DNA of 64,000 bases from Betaproteobacteria bacterium UBA1934 (GTDB lineage Bacteria; Pseudomonadota; Gammaproteobacteria; Burkholderiales; Rhodocyclaceae): the NCBI GenBank assembly GCA_002337055.1, contig DDFG01000001.1, forward strand, positions 173,061 through 237,060. The letters are read 5' to 3'. Position numbers and translations under genes: made by a program. Below are positions 56,810 through 64,000 of the stretch, piece after piece; the stretch's first letter is position 1; every line of letters starts with the position of its first letter. Under the pieces are notes generated by a model. That model saw nothing but the letters and a program-made list of their open reading frames with translations, did no database searches and had not been told where the DNA came from.

Positions 56810-57936
56810 CCGCCGATCCGGTCCAGCGCCGTGTTCAGGTTGGCTATGGTGCGTTCAGGGTAATGCAGTTTGTCGAGCCCGAACAGTCCCAGCCGGAACG
56901 TGCGGAAATCGGCCGGTTCGTCGCATTGCAGCGGCACGCCGGCAGCCGATTGCAAGCCGGCGGCGAGGAATTTGCGACCGTTCTGGATATCGGGGTCGAC
57001 AGTGTAGCTAACGACCACGCCGGGAGCCTGGAACCCTTCCGCCGCGACGCTGGGAAATCCCCGTGCGACCAGCAGTTGCCGCGCCTGTCGGCCCAGTTCG
57101 ATCTGTTCGGTGGCGAGGCGCTCGAAACCGTAGCGCTCGGCTTCCAGCATGACGTCGCGCAGCACGGTCAGCGCATCGGTCGGCATGGTGGCGTGATAGG
57201 CATGGCCGCCATTCTCGTAGGCCTGCATGATTTGCAGCCACTTCTTTAGGTCGCAGGCGAAACTGCTGCTGCTCGTCTGCTCAAGGCGATTCAGAGCGCG
57301 TTCGCCCAGCATCACCAGCGCGGCGCAAGGTGGGCCGCTCCAGCCCTTTTGCGGGGCGCTGATCAGCACATCGACTCCGAGGTCGCGCATGTTTGCCCAC
57401 ACCGTGCCGGATGCAATGCAGTCCAGCACGAACAAACCGCCCGTTTCGCGTACCGCCGCGCCAACTGCACCGAGGTAATCGTCCGGCAGGATCATGCCCG
57501 AGGCGGTCTCGACGTGCGGCGCGAAGACCACGCCCGGTCGTTCACGGCGGATGGTGGCGACGACCTCGTCGAGCGGCGCCGGCGCGAACGGCGCCTGACT
57601 ACCGGCATGCGTCGGGCGCGCCTTCAACACCGTCTGAGAACCGGCGATACGCCCGGAGTCGAGGATCTGTGTCCAGCGATAGCTGAACCAGCCGTTGCGA
57701 ATGACGAGGCAAGCCTGATCGGTGGCAAACTGGCGCGCCACCGCCTCCATGCCGTATGTTCCTCCGCCGGGTACAAGCGCGACGGCATCGGCGCCGAATA
57801 CGTTTTTCAACACCCGGGAAATGTCGCGCATGACGCCCTGAAAGCGTTGTGACATGTGATTCAGCGCGCGGTCGGTATATACGACGGAATATTCGAGCAG
57901 GCCTTCGGGATCGGGTTGGGGCAAGAGGGCGGGCAT
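56806..57936 (-). CDS. Class V aminotransferase (alanine-glyoxylate type)
   Basis: This 376-aa PLP enzyme has the Asp that contacts the pyridine nitrogen (VLDCIASG, D172) and the Schiff-base lysine in SAPQKGWSGPP (K197). It also has GGGTYGMEAV early in the chain as in class V enzymes. The family includes alanine-glyoxylate and serine-pyruvate aminotransferases, but the exact substrates are not clear. It is translationally coupled to the DUF1697 gene and sits 14 bp after the antiporter gene, all on the - strand. Confidence 0.88.
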   Translation of the reverse strand: MPALLPQPDPEGLLEYSVVYTDRALNHMSQRFQGVMRDISRVLKNVFGADAVALVPGGGTYGMEAVARQFATDQACLVIRNGWFSYRWTQILDSGRIAGSQTVLKARPTHAGSQAPFAPAPLDEVVATIRRERPGVVFAPHVETASGMILPDDYLGAVGAAVRETGGLFVLDCIASGTVWANMRDLGVDVLISAPQKGWSGPPCAALVMLGERALNRLEQTSSSSFACDLKKWLQIMQAYENGGHAYHATMPTDALTVLRDVMLEAERYGFERLATEQIELGRQARQLLVARGFPSVAAEGFQAPGVVVSYTVDPDIQNGRKFLAAGLQSAAGVPLQCDEPADFRTFRLGLFGLDKLHYPERTIANLNTALDRIGG

Positions 57937-57950
57937 GGGGGTCCTTGGTG

Positions 57951-59312
57951 TCAGGTTTTGTTTTGGTGAATCAGTTTGGTCAGAATGGGGGGCGTGATCA
58001 GTGTGGTGAGGATAACCATGACCACGATAACCGAAAACGTGGTTTCACCGATGACGCCGAGCTGCTTGCCAACCATGGCGAAGATCAGACCGACCTCGCC
58101 ACGGGGTACCATGCCCCAGCCGATGATCCAGGGGCTAATACCACGGCCGGCGGCAAAACCTGCCACAAGCTTACCGACAATGGCTAGCAGGCTGATGCCA
58201 ATGGCTGTCAGCAATACTTGAGGATCAAGAATCGCCCTGAGATCGACCTGCATGCCCGTGAGTACAAAAAAGACCGGGACGAAGAAATATCCGATAGGTT
58301 CGATCATGTGTTCATGCTGCTTTTGAGTGTGACGCAACAATAGATCGGTAAGCGCCATTCTGTGCCCTCGATCCAGATCATCCAGTAAAGGGGCTACTTC
58401 GCGCACGATATGAGGTGTTTCAAAGTGGCGCAAGAAAACAGGTTCAAACAACAAGCCGGCTGCGAATGCGCCGATGATTGGCGCCAAACCAACCGCATGC
58501 GCCAGCCAAGCGAGAAACAAGCCGGTGGCGAGTACCAGAGCGAACAGCATCGCCGGGCCTGCATCCAGGTTGGCTAGCCAGCGCGATGCGTGCGGTGAGA
58601 GCCATCGGCCGACCCCGACCGAACCGGCCAGGAAAATTGCCGCCGTGGCAGTGATGCCGACGACCTCGCCAACACTCACCGAACCGGCTTGCACCAACCC
58701 CGAAACAACGGCCAAAAGCACTAACCCGAGTACATCGTCGATCACTGCCGCGCCGAGCACGATCTTGGCCTCACGCATGCCCAGTTGTCCCAGATCTCTA
58801 AAGACGCGACCGGTAATTCCGACTGAAGTGGCCGCCAATGTGGCGCCGAGGAAAAGGTTGGTGTGCGAGTTGTCGCTACCAAGCAGCCACGGTCCGGCAA
58901 CCATGGCACCCAGCGCGAACGGGAAGGCGATGCCGACGACGGCCACCAGCGTGGCACGAGGGCCTACTTCGACAAGGTCTTTCAGCCGGGTTTCCAGCCC
59001 AATTTGCAGCAGCAACACAATCACGCCAAGTTCGGCGATGAAAGCGATGATCGGGTCCTGCCGCACGGTATCGAAATAATGCCATCCGATCAGACCAAGA
59101 TTGCCGAGCGCGACGCCGAGCAGCAATTCGCCCAACACTGCCGGCATGCCAAATCTGCCGGTCAATGGCGAAAAGAGGCGGGCGGAAAACAAAATGATAG
59201 CTAGCCAAAGCAGGTTCTCGCCGATCACAGCCGAACCTGCCGCGAACGCCGGGAGCGACCATGCGGCGAGGACGAGCGGGAGTGGGTGGCAGGGAAGTAT
59301 TCGGGTTTTCAT
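57951..59312 (-). CDS. CPA2 family cation:proton antiporter
   Basis: This 453-aa protein has a signal-like N-terminus (LVLAAWSLPAFAAG) and about 12 helices of the CPA2/Kef fold. Motifs include GMPAVLGELLLGVALGN, GAAVIDDVLGL with the transport Asp pair, and GWGMVPRGEVGLIFA. There is no C-terminal TrkA-N domain, unlike the second antiporter at the right edge. The start overlaps the end of the RRM-like gene by four bases. It exchanges Na+ or K+ for H+. Confidence 0.9.
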   Translation of the reverse strand: MKTRILPCHPLPLVLAAWSLPAFAAGSAVIGENLLWLAIILFSARLFSPLTGRFGMPAVLGELLLGVALGNLGLIGWHYFDTVRQDPIIAFIAELGVIVLLLQIGLETRLKDLVEVGPRATLVAVVGIAFPFALGAMVAGPWLLGSDNSHTNLFLGATLAATSVGITGRVFRDLGQLGMREAKIVLGAAVIDDVLGLVLLAVVSGLVQAGSVSVGEVVGITATAAIFLAGSVGVGRWLSPHASRWLANLDAGPAMLFALVLATGLFLAWLAHAVGLAPIIGAFAAGLLFEPVFLRHFETPHIVREVAPLLDDLDRGHRMALTDLLLRHTQKQHEHMIEPIGYFFVPVFFVLTGMQVDLRAILDPQVLLTAIGISLLAIVGKLVAGFAAGRGISPWIIGWGMVPRGEVGLIFAMVGKQLGVIGETTFSVIVVMVILTTLITPPILTKLIHQNKT

Positions 59313-59569
59313 GTATGCAGGAGCAAACGGGCGTTAACCCGATGTCCTTGGTGCCAAATGTCGGTGATTCGTTGCGTCAGGCGGAATGCGGCTTCGTCAT
59401 CAAGGTACATGTGGAGGATTGCCCAGGGATGTTCATCAGTGCCCTCGCGCACAATTTCGACGCGTTCGATCGTGCCGAAATGTGGTTCAATCTCGGCCCG
59501 TATGCGGGCTGCGTCGGTGTCCGGTGGCAGGCCGGTCAGCATGATCGATCTCAGGAGCGGATTGTCCAC
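59309..59569 (-). CDS. Small RRM-fold-like protein
   Basis: This 86-aa protein has the RRM beta-alpha-beta layout: an RNP2-like strand IMLTGLP (9-15), the helix ARIRAEIEPHFG, and an RNP1-like strand around HPWAILHMYL (47-56), but the usual aromatic RNA-contacting residues are not conserved in RNP1. It starts at GTG 59569 with GAGGTGA upstream. It overlaps the Gcr-like gene by one base and the antiporter by four. It may bind RNA or just share the ferredoxin-like fold. Confidence 0.75.
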   Translation of the reverse strand: MDNPLLRSIMLTGLPPDTDAARIRAEIEPHFGTIERVEIVREGTDEHPWAILHMYLDDEAAFRLTQRITDIWHQGHRVNARLLLHT

Positions 59570-61545
59570 TATTCACCTCGCTTGGGTGGCAACAGGAAAC
59601 GTCGAGGTGCCGATTTGAATTGTCGCCACAGCACGGGCAGCAGGCGTGGTTTGCCGGAAACCGCGATTCCCCGCGAGCGTAGGGCCACGTTGAGCGCCAA
59701 CGCGAAGCTGACAATCAAATTGACGGCGCCGATCAACAAGACGCCAGCGGCAGCCCACGCAAAGAGCGCCCAGTTAGGTTCGAATTGGCTTCCAGCAAGC
59801 GCGAAGCCGAGATTGGCCGACGAAAAGGCGACATGTCGAATATCGAGCGGCAGGCCGAACAGAACCCCAATTGTCCAGGCGCCTCCAAGCAGGAAACCGA
59901 AAAAGAAATTGCCGGCCAACGCACCAAGATTGTCACCGATATAGCCGGCCACCCGGCGCATTCGTGCTTCACCAAATAGACGGCGTGCCCAGGGCAGTTG
60001 CTCGACGCGGGCAGGAATGTCGTCGTAGGCAGCGAGGTTGTCGAAATAGCCGGAAATGAGGCCGGCCAGAAATAGGCAAATGCCGGCAATGGCCGCATAC
60101 ACGAGGGCAAGGCTGCCAAAGGGATGCACATCGGCGAGCAAGTGCGCGGATTTGCTCGCGTCGAATGGTGTCTCACCCGTGAAAAAAACGAGCAGGGTAC
60201 CAATCGCGATAGCTGTGGGCACGGCCATTGCAATATTGCCGAAAATGGCCGCGATCTGGCTGCGACAGGTACGCGCGATCAACTCCACCAGTTGATCAAG
60301 GTCACCTAGGTGTCCCTTGCTACCTCCAAGGCTAAGCGCAATCGCGTTGGCCGTCATGGCGGGTTGTTTGGTGGCAACGGTACCGTGAAGCAAATGAATC
60401 AGCACGAAACCGAGACCATAGTTGAGGCAGATAGCCAGCGATTCATTCAGGGGGGCTAAGTGAAGTTTGGTCAATAGCGTTTTGCAGAGCGCCATGCACG
60501 CGATAATGACGCCGGCACCCAGCGCCGATTTCACCAGCGTGAAGTACTCCTGGCGATCCGAAGTGATGTAGTGCTCACCAGTCCTGCCGGCGTTCTCGGT
60601 GATGCGGAGAGCAAGCAGGGACATGTGCTGTCGCCAATAGGTTCCCAGGTCGTTGCGCAGGCATTCCGATTTGACCAGACGCTTGAATAATGTGATCAAC
60701 GGCTGCCAATCGCGTCCGGTATTGATTGGTGTGAGCATGGCAAGCTGGGCGTCAGCCAGGCGTTGAAGCCGCTTGAGGAGCTGTCGCAAACGGCGAACGC
60801 GGAAGGTCAGTGCCACACTGGTGCCAAAGCGCATCGACTGTTTGCGGATGCGGTCTAGCCAGGCATGGCATTGAGCGAGGAGGACGCGCAGATGCGCCAT
60901 GTCGCAGTGCTGACCGGCACCGATCGTTTCAAGGCAAGCCAAGGTCTCGAGGTTCTGGGCGACGAATGGCGATTCGTAGCGGGTTAGCGCAGGCTCCAGA
61001 CGCACCAGTTCCGGTTCCAGGCCTGCGGCAGCGATCCAGTAGGAAACGGTACGCATCGCCTCGATCAAGTCGCAGTTCGTTTCGGCGCTTGGCGGCGTGT
61101 GGCCCATCGGGAAAAGTTCGACGAGAAAACTCACCCAATGGCAGTCGTCTACCTCGCGTACCCAAATCGCATCGTGTTTGTAGGGAAATAGCACACGCAG
61201 CACGCCGCGTAACTGGCTGCTATCAATGGTTTCCGGGAGTAGGGCATGGCCGATTCGCCGACTGGCCTCTGTAAAGAAGCCCGTGCTCGGCAGAATGCCG
61301 GAGAGCGTCAGCAGCGAGCCCGACGGGCGATTGACGAAAAGGGCTCGCAATGAACGCTGCAAACCGAGGCGCAACTCGGGTTGATGTCCGATCACATAAG
61401 AGAGCGCCCGAAGTTTCTCGACAACCGATTGACTGGATTCACGTCGCGCGGGTCGCAGCTTGTCAATCAGGGCGGCGAGGAGTGCGATGCGTTGTTCCGA
61501 CCTCGAGGCATCAAGGCACGCCAGCTTTTGGAGAATGGCTTCCAT
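59569..61545 (-). CDS. Gcr-family ('site-specific recombinase') membrane protein
   Basis: This 658-aa protein matches the 'site-specific recombinase' family (PF10136, Gcr) found in Neisseria and betaproteobacteria. It has a soluble alpha-helical N-terminal half and several membrane helices after about residue 355 (SALGAGVIIACMALCKTLL, ALVYAAIAGICLFLAGLISGYF, GFLLGGAWTIGVLFGLPL). No tyrosine- or serine-recombinase motif is visible, so the annotated name is probably misleading. It is followed, overlapping, by the RRM-like protein and an antiporter. The start is set at ATG 61545, but the ribosome-binding site is weak. Confidence 0.82.
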   Translation of the reverse strand: MEAILQKLACLDASRSEQRIALLAALIDKLRPARRESSQSVVEKLRALSYVIGHQPELRLGLQRSLRALFVNRPSGSLLTLSGILPSTGFFTEASRRIGHALLPETIDSSQLRGVLRVLFPYKHDAIWVREVDDCHWVSFLVELFPMGHTPPSAETNCDLIEAMRTVSYWIAAAGLEPELVRLEPALTRYESPFVAQNLETLACLETIGAGQHCDMAHLRVLLAQCHAWLDRIRKQSMRFGTSVALTFRVRRLRQLLKRLQRLADAQLAMLTPINTGRDWQPLITLFKRLVKSECLRNDLGTYWRQHMSLLALRITENAGRTGEHYITSDRQEYFTLVKSALGAGVIIACMALCKTLLTKLHLAPLNESLAICLNYGLGFVLIHLLHGTVATKQPAMTANAIALSLGGSKGHLGDLDQLVELIARTCRSQIAAIFGNIAMAVPTAIAIGTLLVFFTGETPFDASKSAHLLADVHPFGSLALVYAAIAGICLFLAGLISGYFDNLAAYDDIPARVEQLPWARRLFGEARMRRVAGYIGDNLGALAGNFFFGFLLGGAWTIGVLFGLPLDIRHVAFSSANLGFALAGSQFEPNWALFAWAAAGVLLIGAVNLIVSFALALNVALRSRGIAVSGKPRLLPVLWRQFKSAPRRFLLPPKRGE

Positions 61546-61570
61546 GCCCAGATTATGCCATGGGAGGGAA

Positions 61571-62044
61571 TCAGGCGAGTTTGGCAAAGGCGGCCACCAC
61601 TTCCGGTGGGGCTTGTACAAGTTCGATCAGGACCCCTTCGCCGGCTATCGGAAATTCTTCATTGGCCTTGGGATGCAGGAATGTAATTTCGTAACCGGCG
61701 GCGCCCTTGCGAATCCCCCCTGGCGCGAAACGGACCCCTTGTGCGGTGAGCCATTCGACGGCTTTGGGCAAATTGTCGATCCAAAGACCGACGTGGTTCA
61801 GGGGCGTGGCATGTACGGCGGGTTTCTTGTCCGGGTCCAGCGGTTGCATCAGGTCGACTTCGACCTTGAACGGACCGCTACCCATGGCGGTGATGTCCTC
61901 GTCTACATTTTCGCGCTCGCTGGCGAAATGACCGGTTATTTCGAGTCCGAGCATGTCCACCCAGAGTTCGCGCAATTTGGTTTTGGAAGTGCCGCCGATG
62001 GCGATTTGCTGAATGCCGAGCACCTTGAAGGGGCGTGTAGTCAT
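61571..62044 (-). CDS. VOC family protein, possible methylmalonyl-CoA epimerase
   Basis: This 157-aa protein has two VOC half-repeats. The C-terminal half has NHVGLWIDN (H84) and the pattern FLHPK followed by GVLIELVQ (E141), which is the classic C-terminal end of methylmalonyl-CoA epimerase, with a short insertion between. The first-half metal His is replaced by Gln (IQQIAIGG, Q13), and the residue in the Gln65 position reads Glu (E62). A divergent epimerase is likely but not certain. The start at 62044 has CAGGATT upstream. It lies within a run of minus-strand genes. Confidence 0.75.
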   Translation of the reverse strand: MTTRPFKVLGIQQIAIGGTSKTKLRELWVDMLGLEITGHFASERENVDEDITAMGSGPFKVEVDLMQPLDPDKKPAVHATPLNHVGLWIDNLPKAVEWLTAQGVRFAPGGIRKGAAGYEITFLHPKANEEFPIAGEGVLIELVQAPPEVVAAFAKLA

Positions 62045-62082
62045 GATGAATCCTGATTGTTGTGGGTTGAAAAGGGTGGGGG

Positions 62083-62697
62083 CTAAAAAGGTGGTGGACA
62101 CTGATATTCGACGCGCTCCCCATTGCCCGGATGGCAAAATTCCAGCCAGTCGGCGTGCAAGAGCAGGCGGGGAGCAGCGCTGAAGGCATCCGGGTCGGCG
62201 TAAAGCGCATCACCCAAGATGGGATGCCCTATCGCCGCGAGATGAACACGCAATTGATGCGAACGGCCGGTTTCGGGATACAGTGCGAGCCGGGTGCGGG
62301 CGGCCGTGACTTCCAGGCGACGGAAGCGTGTCAAAGACGGCTTGCCTCGCGCGTGATCTACGATTTGTCGCGGCCGGTTAGGCCAGTCGCAAATCAGCGG
62401 CAAATCGATCTCGCCACTTTCATCCCTAACCGAGCCTGCAACCACCGCGACATAACGCTTCTCAACCTGCCGTCTTTCAAAGGAAATACTCAGTGCCCGA
62501 TGGGCCGCCTTGCCCCGTGCCATCACGATCAGACCGGAGGTTTCCATATCGAGGCGATGTACGCTCAACGCGTCGGGGAAACCTGACTGTATGCGGCTGG
62601 ACAGGCAGTCCTGCTTGTCCACGCCGCGCCCGGGCACCGAGAGCAGGCCGCTGGGTTTGTTGGCGACGATGAGGTGGTCGTCTGAGTACAAGATCAT
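62083..62697 (-). CDS. RluA-family pseudouridine synthase
   Basis: This 204-aa enzyme has the RluA catalytic motif [10 protein letters not shown] (Asp50) and the later block [27 protein letters not shown]. It has no S4 domain at the N-terminus, so it is a short form similar to RluA (23S rRNA and tRNA sites), though other targets are possible. The ATG is preceded by the end of the antiporter gene, which it overlaps by four bases. Confidence 0.9.
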   Translation of the reverse strand: MILYSDDHLIVANKPSGLLSVPGRGVDKQDCLSSRIQSGFPDALSVHRLDMETSGLIVMARGKAAHRALSISFERRQVEKRYVAVVAGSVRDESGEIDLPLICDWPNRPRQIVDHARGKPSLTRFRRLEVTAARTRLALYPETGRSHQLRVHLAAIGHPILGDALYADPDAFSAAPRLLLHADWLEFCHPGNGERVEYQCPPPF

Positions 62698-64000
62698 CCC
62701 GTTATGGCCACGCCAGCGGCGTCCCTCGCCCTTGCACTGGGGAGCTTGCCAAAACGCCTCAGCGCATGCTCACTCATACCCTGAGCCAACTCTCCCTCGC
62801 CAAGGAAGATACGGCCGATACCCTCTTTTTCGAGCAATTCGGCCTCGTCCTCACTGTGGGTCCGCACCAGTGTTTCGATGCTGGGGTTGAGTTGTGTCGC
62901 AATTTCGTTGATCCGGCGGATGTTGAAACTATCCGGCGTCGCGATGATCAGCATGGCGGCACGGGCAATGTGGGCCTGGATCAAAACCGCCGGATCGGCT
63001 GCATTGCCGCATACTGCTGCAAACCCGTCGGTTCGTAGTTTTTCGACGATGCCGCGATTTTCCTCGGCCACAACGTAGGGAATGCCATGTGCTGACAACT
63101 GTTCGCCGATGCGGCGTCCGACCCGGCCATAGCCGACTAGCACGACCTGGCCGGAAAGATACTCGTGACCTGTTGACATCGGAAGCTCGGCCAGCGGATC
63201 GCGGGTTCGTTCGAGATACCGGGCCAGGCGGGATCGAGAGCGAATCCAGTTTACGGCCGGGTTGATGGCGCGAAAAGCCAGTGGATTCAGAATGATCGAC
63301 GAAATCGCGCCGGCGAGGATGAGATGATGCCCCTCCGCAGGCAAGAGGCGCAGGCTAAGACCCAGGCCACCCAGGATGAACGAGAACTCGCCAATCTGGG
63401 ACAGGCTTGCCCCTACCGTCAGCGCCGTATTGAGCGGATAGCGAAGAATCAGGACCAGCGTCGTGGCAACAAGCGGTGTGCCGATCAGTACTACCGCCAG
63501 TACAGCCAGTACCCGCAGCGGGTGCGCAGCAAGTATGGCCGGATCGAACTGCATTCCAACCGAGACGAAGAACAGGACCGCAAAGGCATCCCGCAGTGGC
63601 AGTGATTCCTCGGCAGCACGATGGCTGAATTCCGATTCGCGCATCATCATGCCTGCAAAGAAGGCACCGAGCGCGAAGGAAACCCCGAACAGTTGTGCGG
63701 CACCAAAGGCCACACTGACTGCCGCAGCCACAACGCACAGAGTGAATAACTCACGTGAGCCGGTGCGGCTGACTTGCCAGAGAAGCCAAGGGAAAATACG
63801 GCGACCTGCGACCAGCATCAATACGATGAAGCAACCTACCTTGACGACGGTCAAGCTAATGGCTTGCCACAGCGGCACAGCGGAAGAGTTGGCCGGGATG
63901 TCTGAGAGTGCAAGAGCAATGGGTGGCAGCAGCACTAATACCAACACCATGGCGATATCCTGTACCACGACCCACCCTGTGGTGATGTGTCCATTGATCG
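62694..64000 (-). CDS. KefB/YbaL-type cation:proton antiporter, 5' part missing
   Basis: The frame is open to the right edge, so the N-terminus lies outside the window. The visible 430 or so residues have several helices of the CPA2 fold (GHITTGWVVVQDIAMVLVL near the edge, then GASLSQIGEFSFILGGLG) and a C-terminal TrkA-N domain (VVLVGYGRVGRRIGEQL) that binds nucleotide. Such proteins exchange K+ or Na+ for H+. Its stop overlaps the RluA-like start. Confidence 0.9.
   Translation of the reverse strand, partial: INGHITTGWVVVQDIAMVLVLVLLPPIALALSDIPANSSAVPLWQAISLTVVKVGCFIVLMLVAGRRIFPWLLWQVSRTGSRELFTLCVVAAAVSVAFGAAQLFGVSFALGAFFAGMMMRESEFSHRAAEESLPLRDAFAVLFFVSVGMQFDPAILAAHPLRVLAVLAVVLIGTPLVATTLVLILRYPLNTALTVGASLSQIGEFSFILGGLGLSLRLLPAEGHHLILAGAISSIILNPLAFRAINPAVNWIRSRSRLARYLERTRDPLAELPMSTGHEYLSGQVVLVGYGRVGRRIGEQLSAHGIPYVVAEENRGIVEKLRTDGFAAVCGNAADPAVLIQAHIARAAMLIIATPDSFNIRRINEIATQLNPSIETLVRTHSEDEAELLEKEGIGRIFLGEGELAQGMSEHALRRFGKLPSARARDAAGVAITG

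Noticed and set aside
59569..61545. Phage or integron recombinase (because of the family name)
   Set aside because: No tyrosine or serine recombinase motif is visible, the chain has several membrane helices, and no att sites or phage genes are near.

Overview
The window reads as a chromosomal segment of a GC-rich betaproteobacterium, most likely Rhodocyclales-like. The inference rests on PEP-CTERM proteins, several c-di-GMP enzymes, a Gcr-type 'site-specific recombinase' membrane protein, and a methylmalonyl-CoA/propionyl-CoA carboxylase cluster. No rRNA, tRNA, CRISPR array, insertion sequence, phage gene or plasmid gene was seen, so this is a core-type segment with some lineage-specific cassettes. 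The species cannot be named from the sequence alone.

Layout, left to right. 0-4.6 kb: a PEP-CTERM protein behind a sigma-54 promoter, a two-gene unit of a PstS-like periplasmic binding protein and a GGDEF/EAL protein, and a 63-aa orphan protein with its own terminator. 4.6-7.4 kb: a LysR regulator and a TPR O-GlcNAc-transferase-like protein. 7.5-13.4 kb: a coupled ABC ATPase/FtsX permease/LolA-like/beta-barrel cassette led by a 26-codon leader ORF, then a TPR protein. 13.4-23.3 kb: a beta-propeller protein, an M16 protease, three tandem alpha/beta hydrolases, a GH13 lipoprotein, a membrane methyltransferase and a YcaQ-like glycosylase. 23.3-25.9 kb: a second PEP-CTERM protein, also with a sigma-54 promoter, and a heme-sensing GGDEF protein. 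26-32.6 kb: a peptide-use block (exported M3 peptidase, POT-like MFS carrier, OPT transporter). 32.7-38.2 kb: a propeller-type GGDEF sensor divergent from an S9 peptidase. 38.3-40.3 kb: an Ada-AlkA fusion coupled to Ogt. 40.2-43 kb: a LytS/LytTR two-component system behind a small secreted repeat protein, whose ribosome-binding site is predicted to be buried in an mRNA stem. 43-44.5 kb: a patatin lipoprotein and MsrB.

44.7-51.6 kb is the propionate module: methylmalonyl-CoA mutase, its MeaB chaperone, and PccB and PccA. A diverged copy of the first 11 pccA codons forms a short overlapping leader ORF between pccB and pccA. A VOC protein with the C-terminal signature of methylmalonyl-CoA epimerase lies about 10 kb further on (61.6-62.0 kb) and could complete the pathway.

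51.7-64 kb: a two-TM K+ channel with RCK domains, a FlK-like thioesterase, an exported M13 peptidase and a 50-aa membrane protein. A long minus-strand run follows: Kef-type antiporter (cut by the window edge), RluA-like synthase, VOC protein, Gcr-like membrane protein, RRM-like small protein, a second CPA2 antiporter, class V aminotransferase and DUF1697 protein.

Taken together the genes suggest a heterotroph that degrades extracellular protein and peptides, handles propionyl-CoA through methylmalonyl-CoA, and has several c-di-GMP and surface-protein (PEP-CTERM) functions typical of a floc or biofilm lifestyle. The lifestyle statement is inference.
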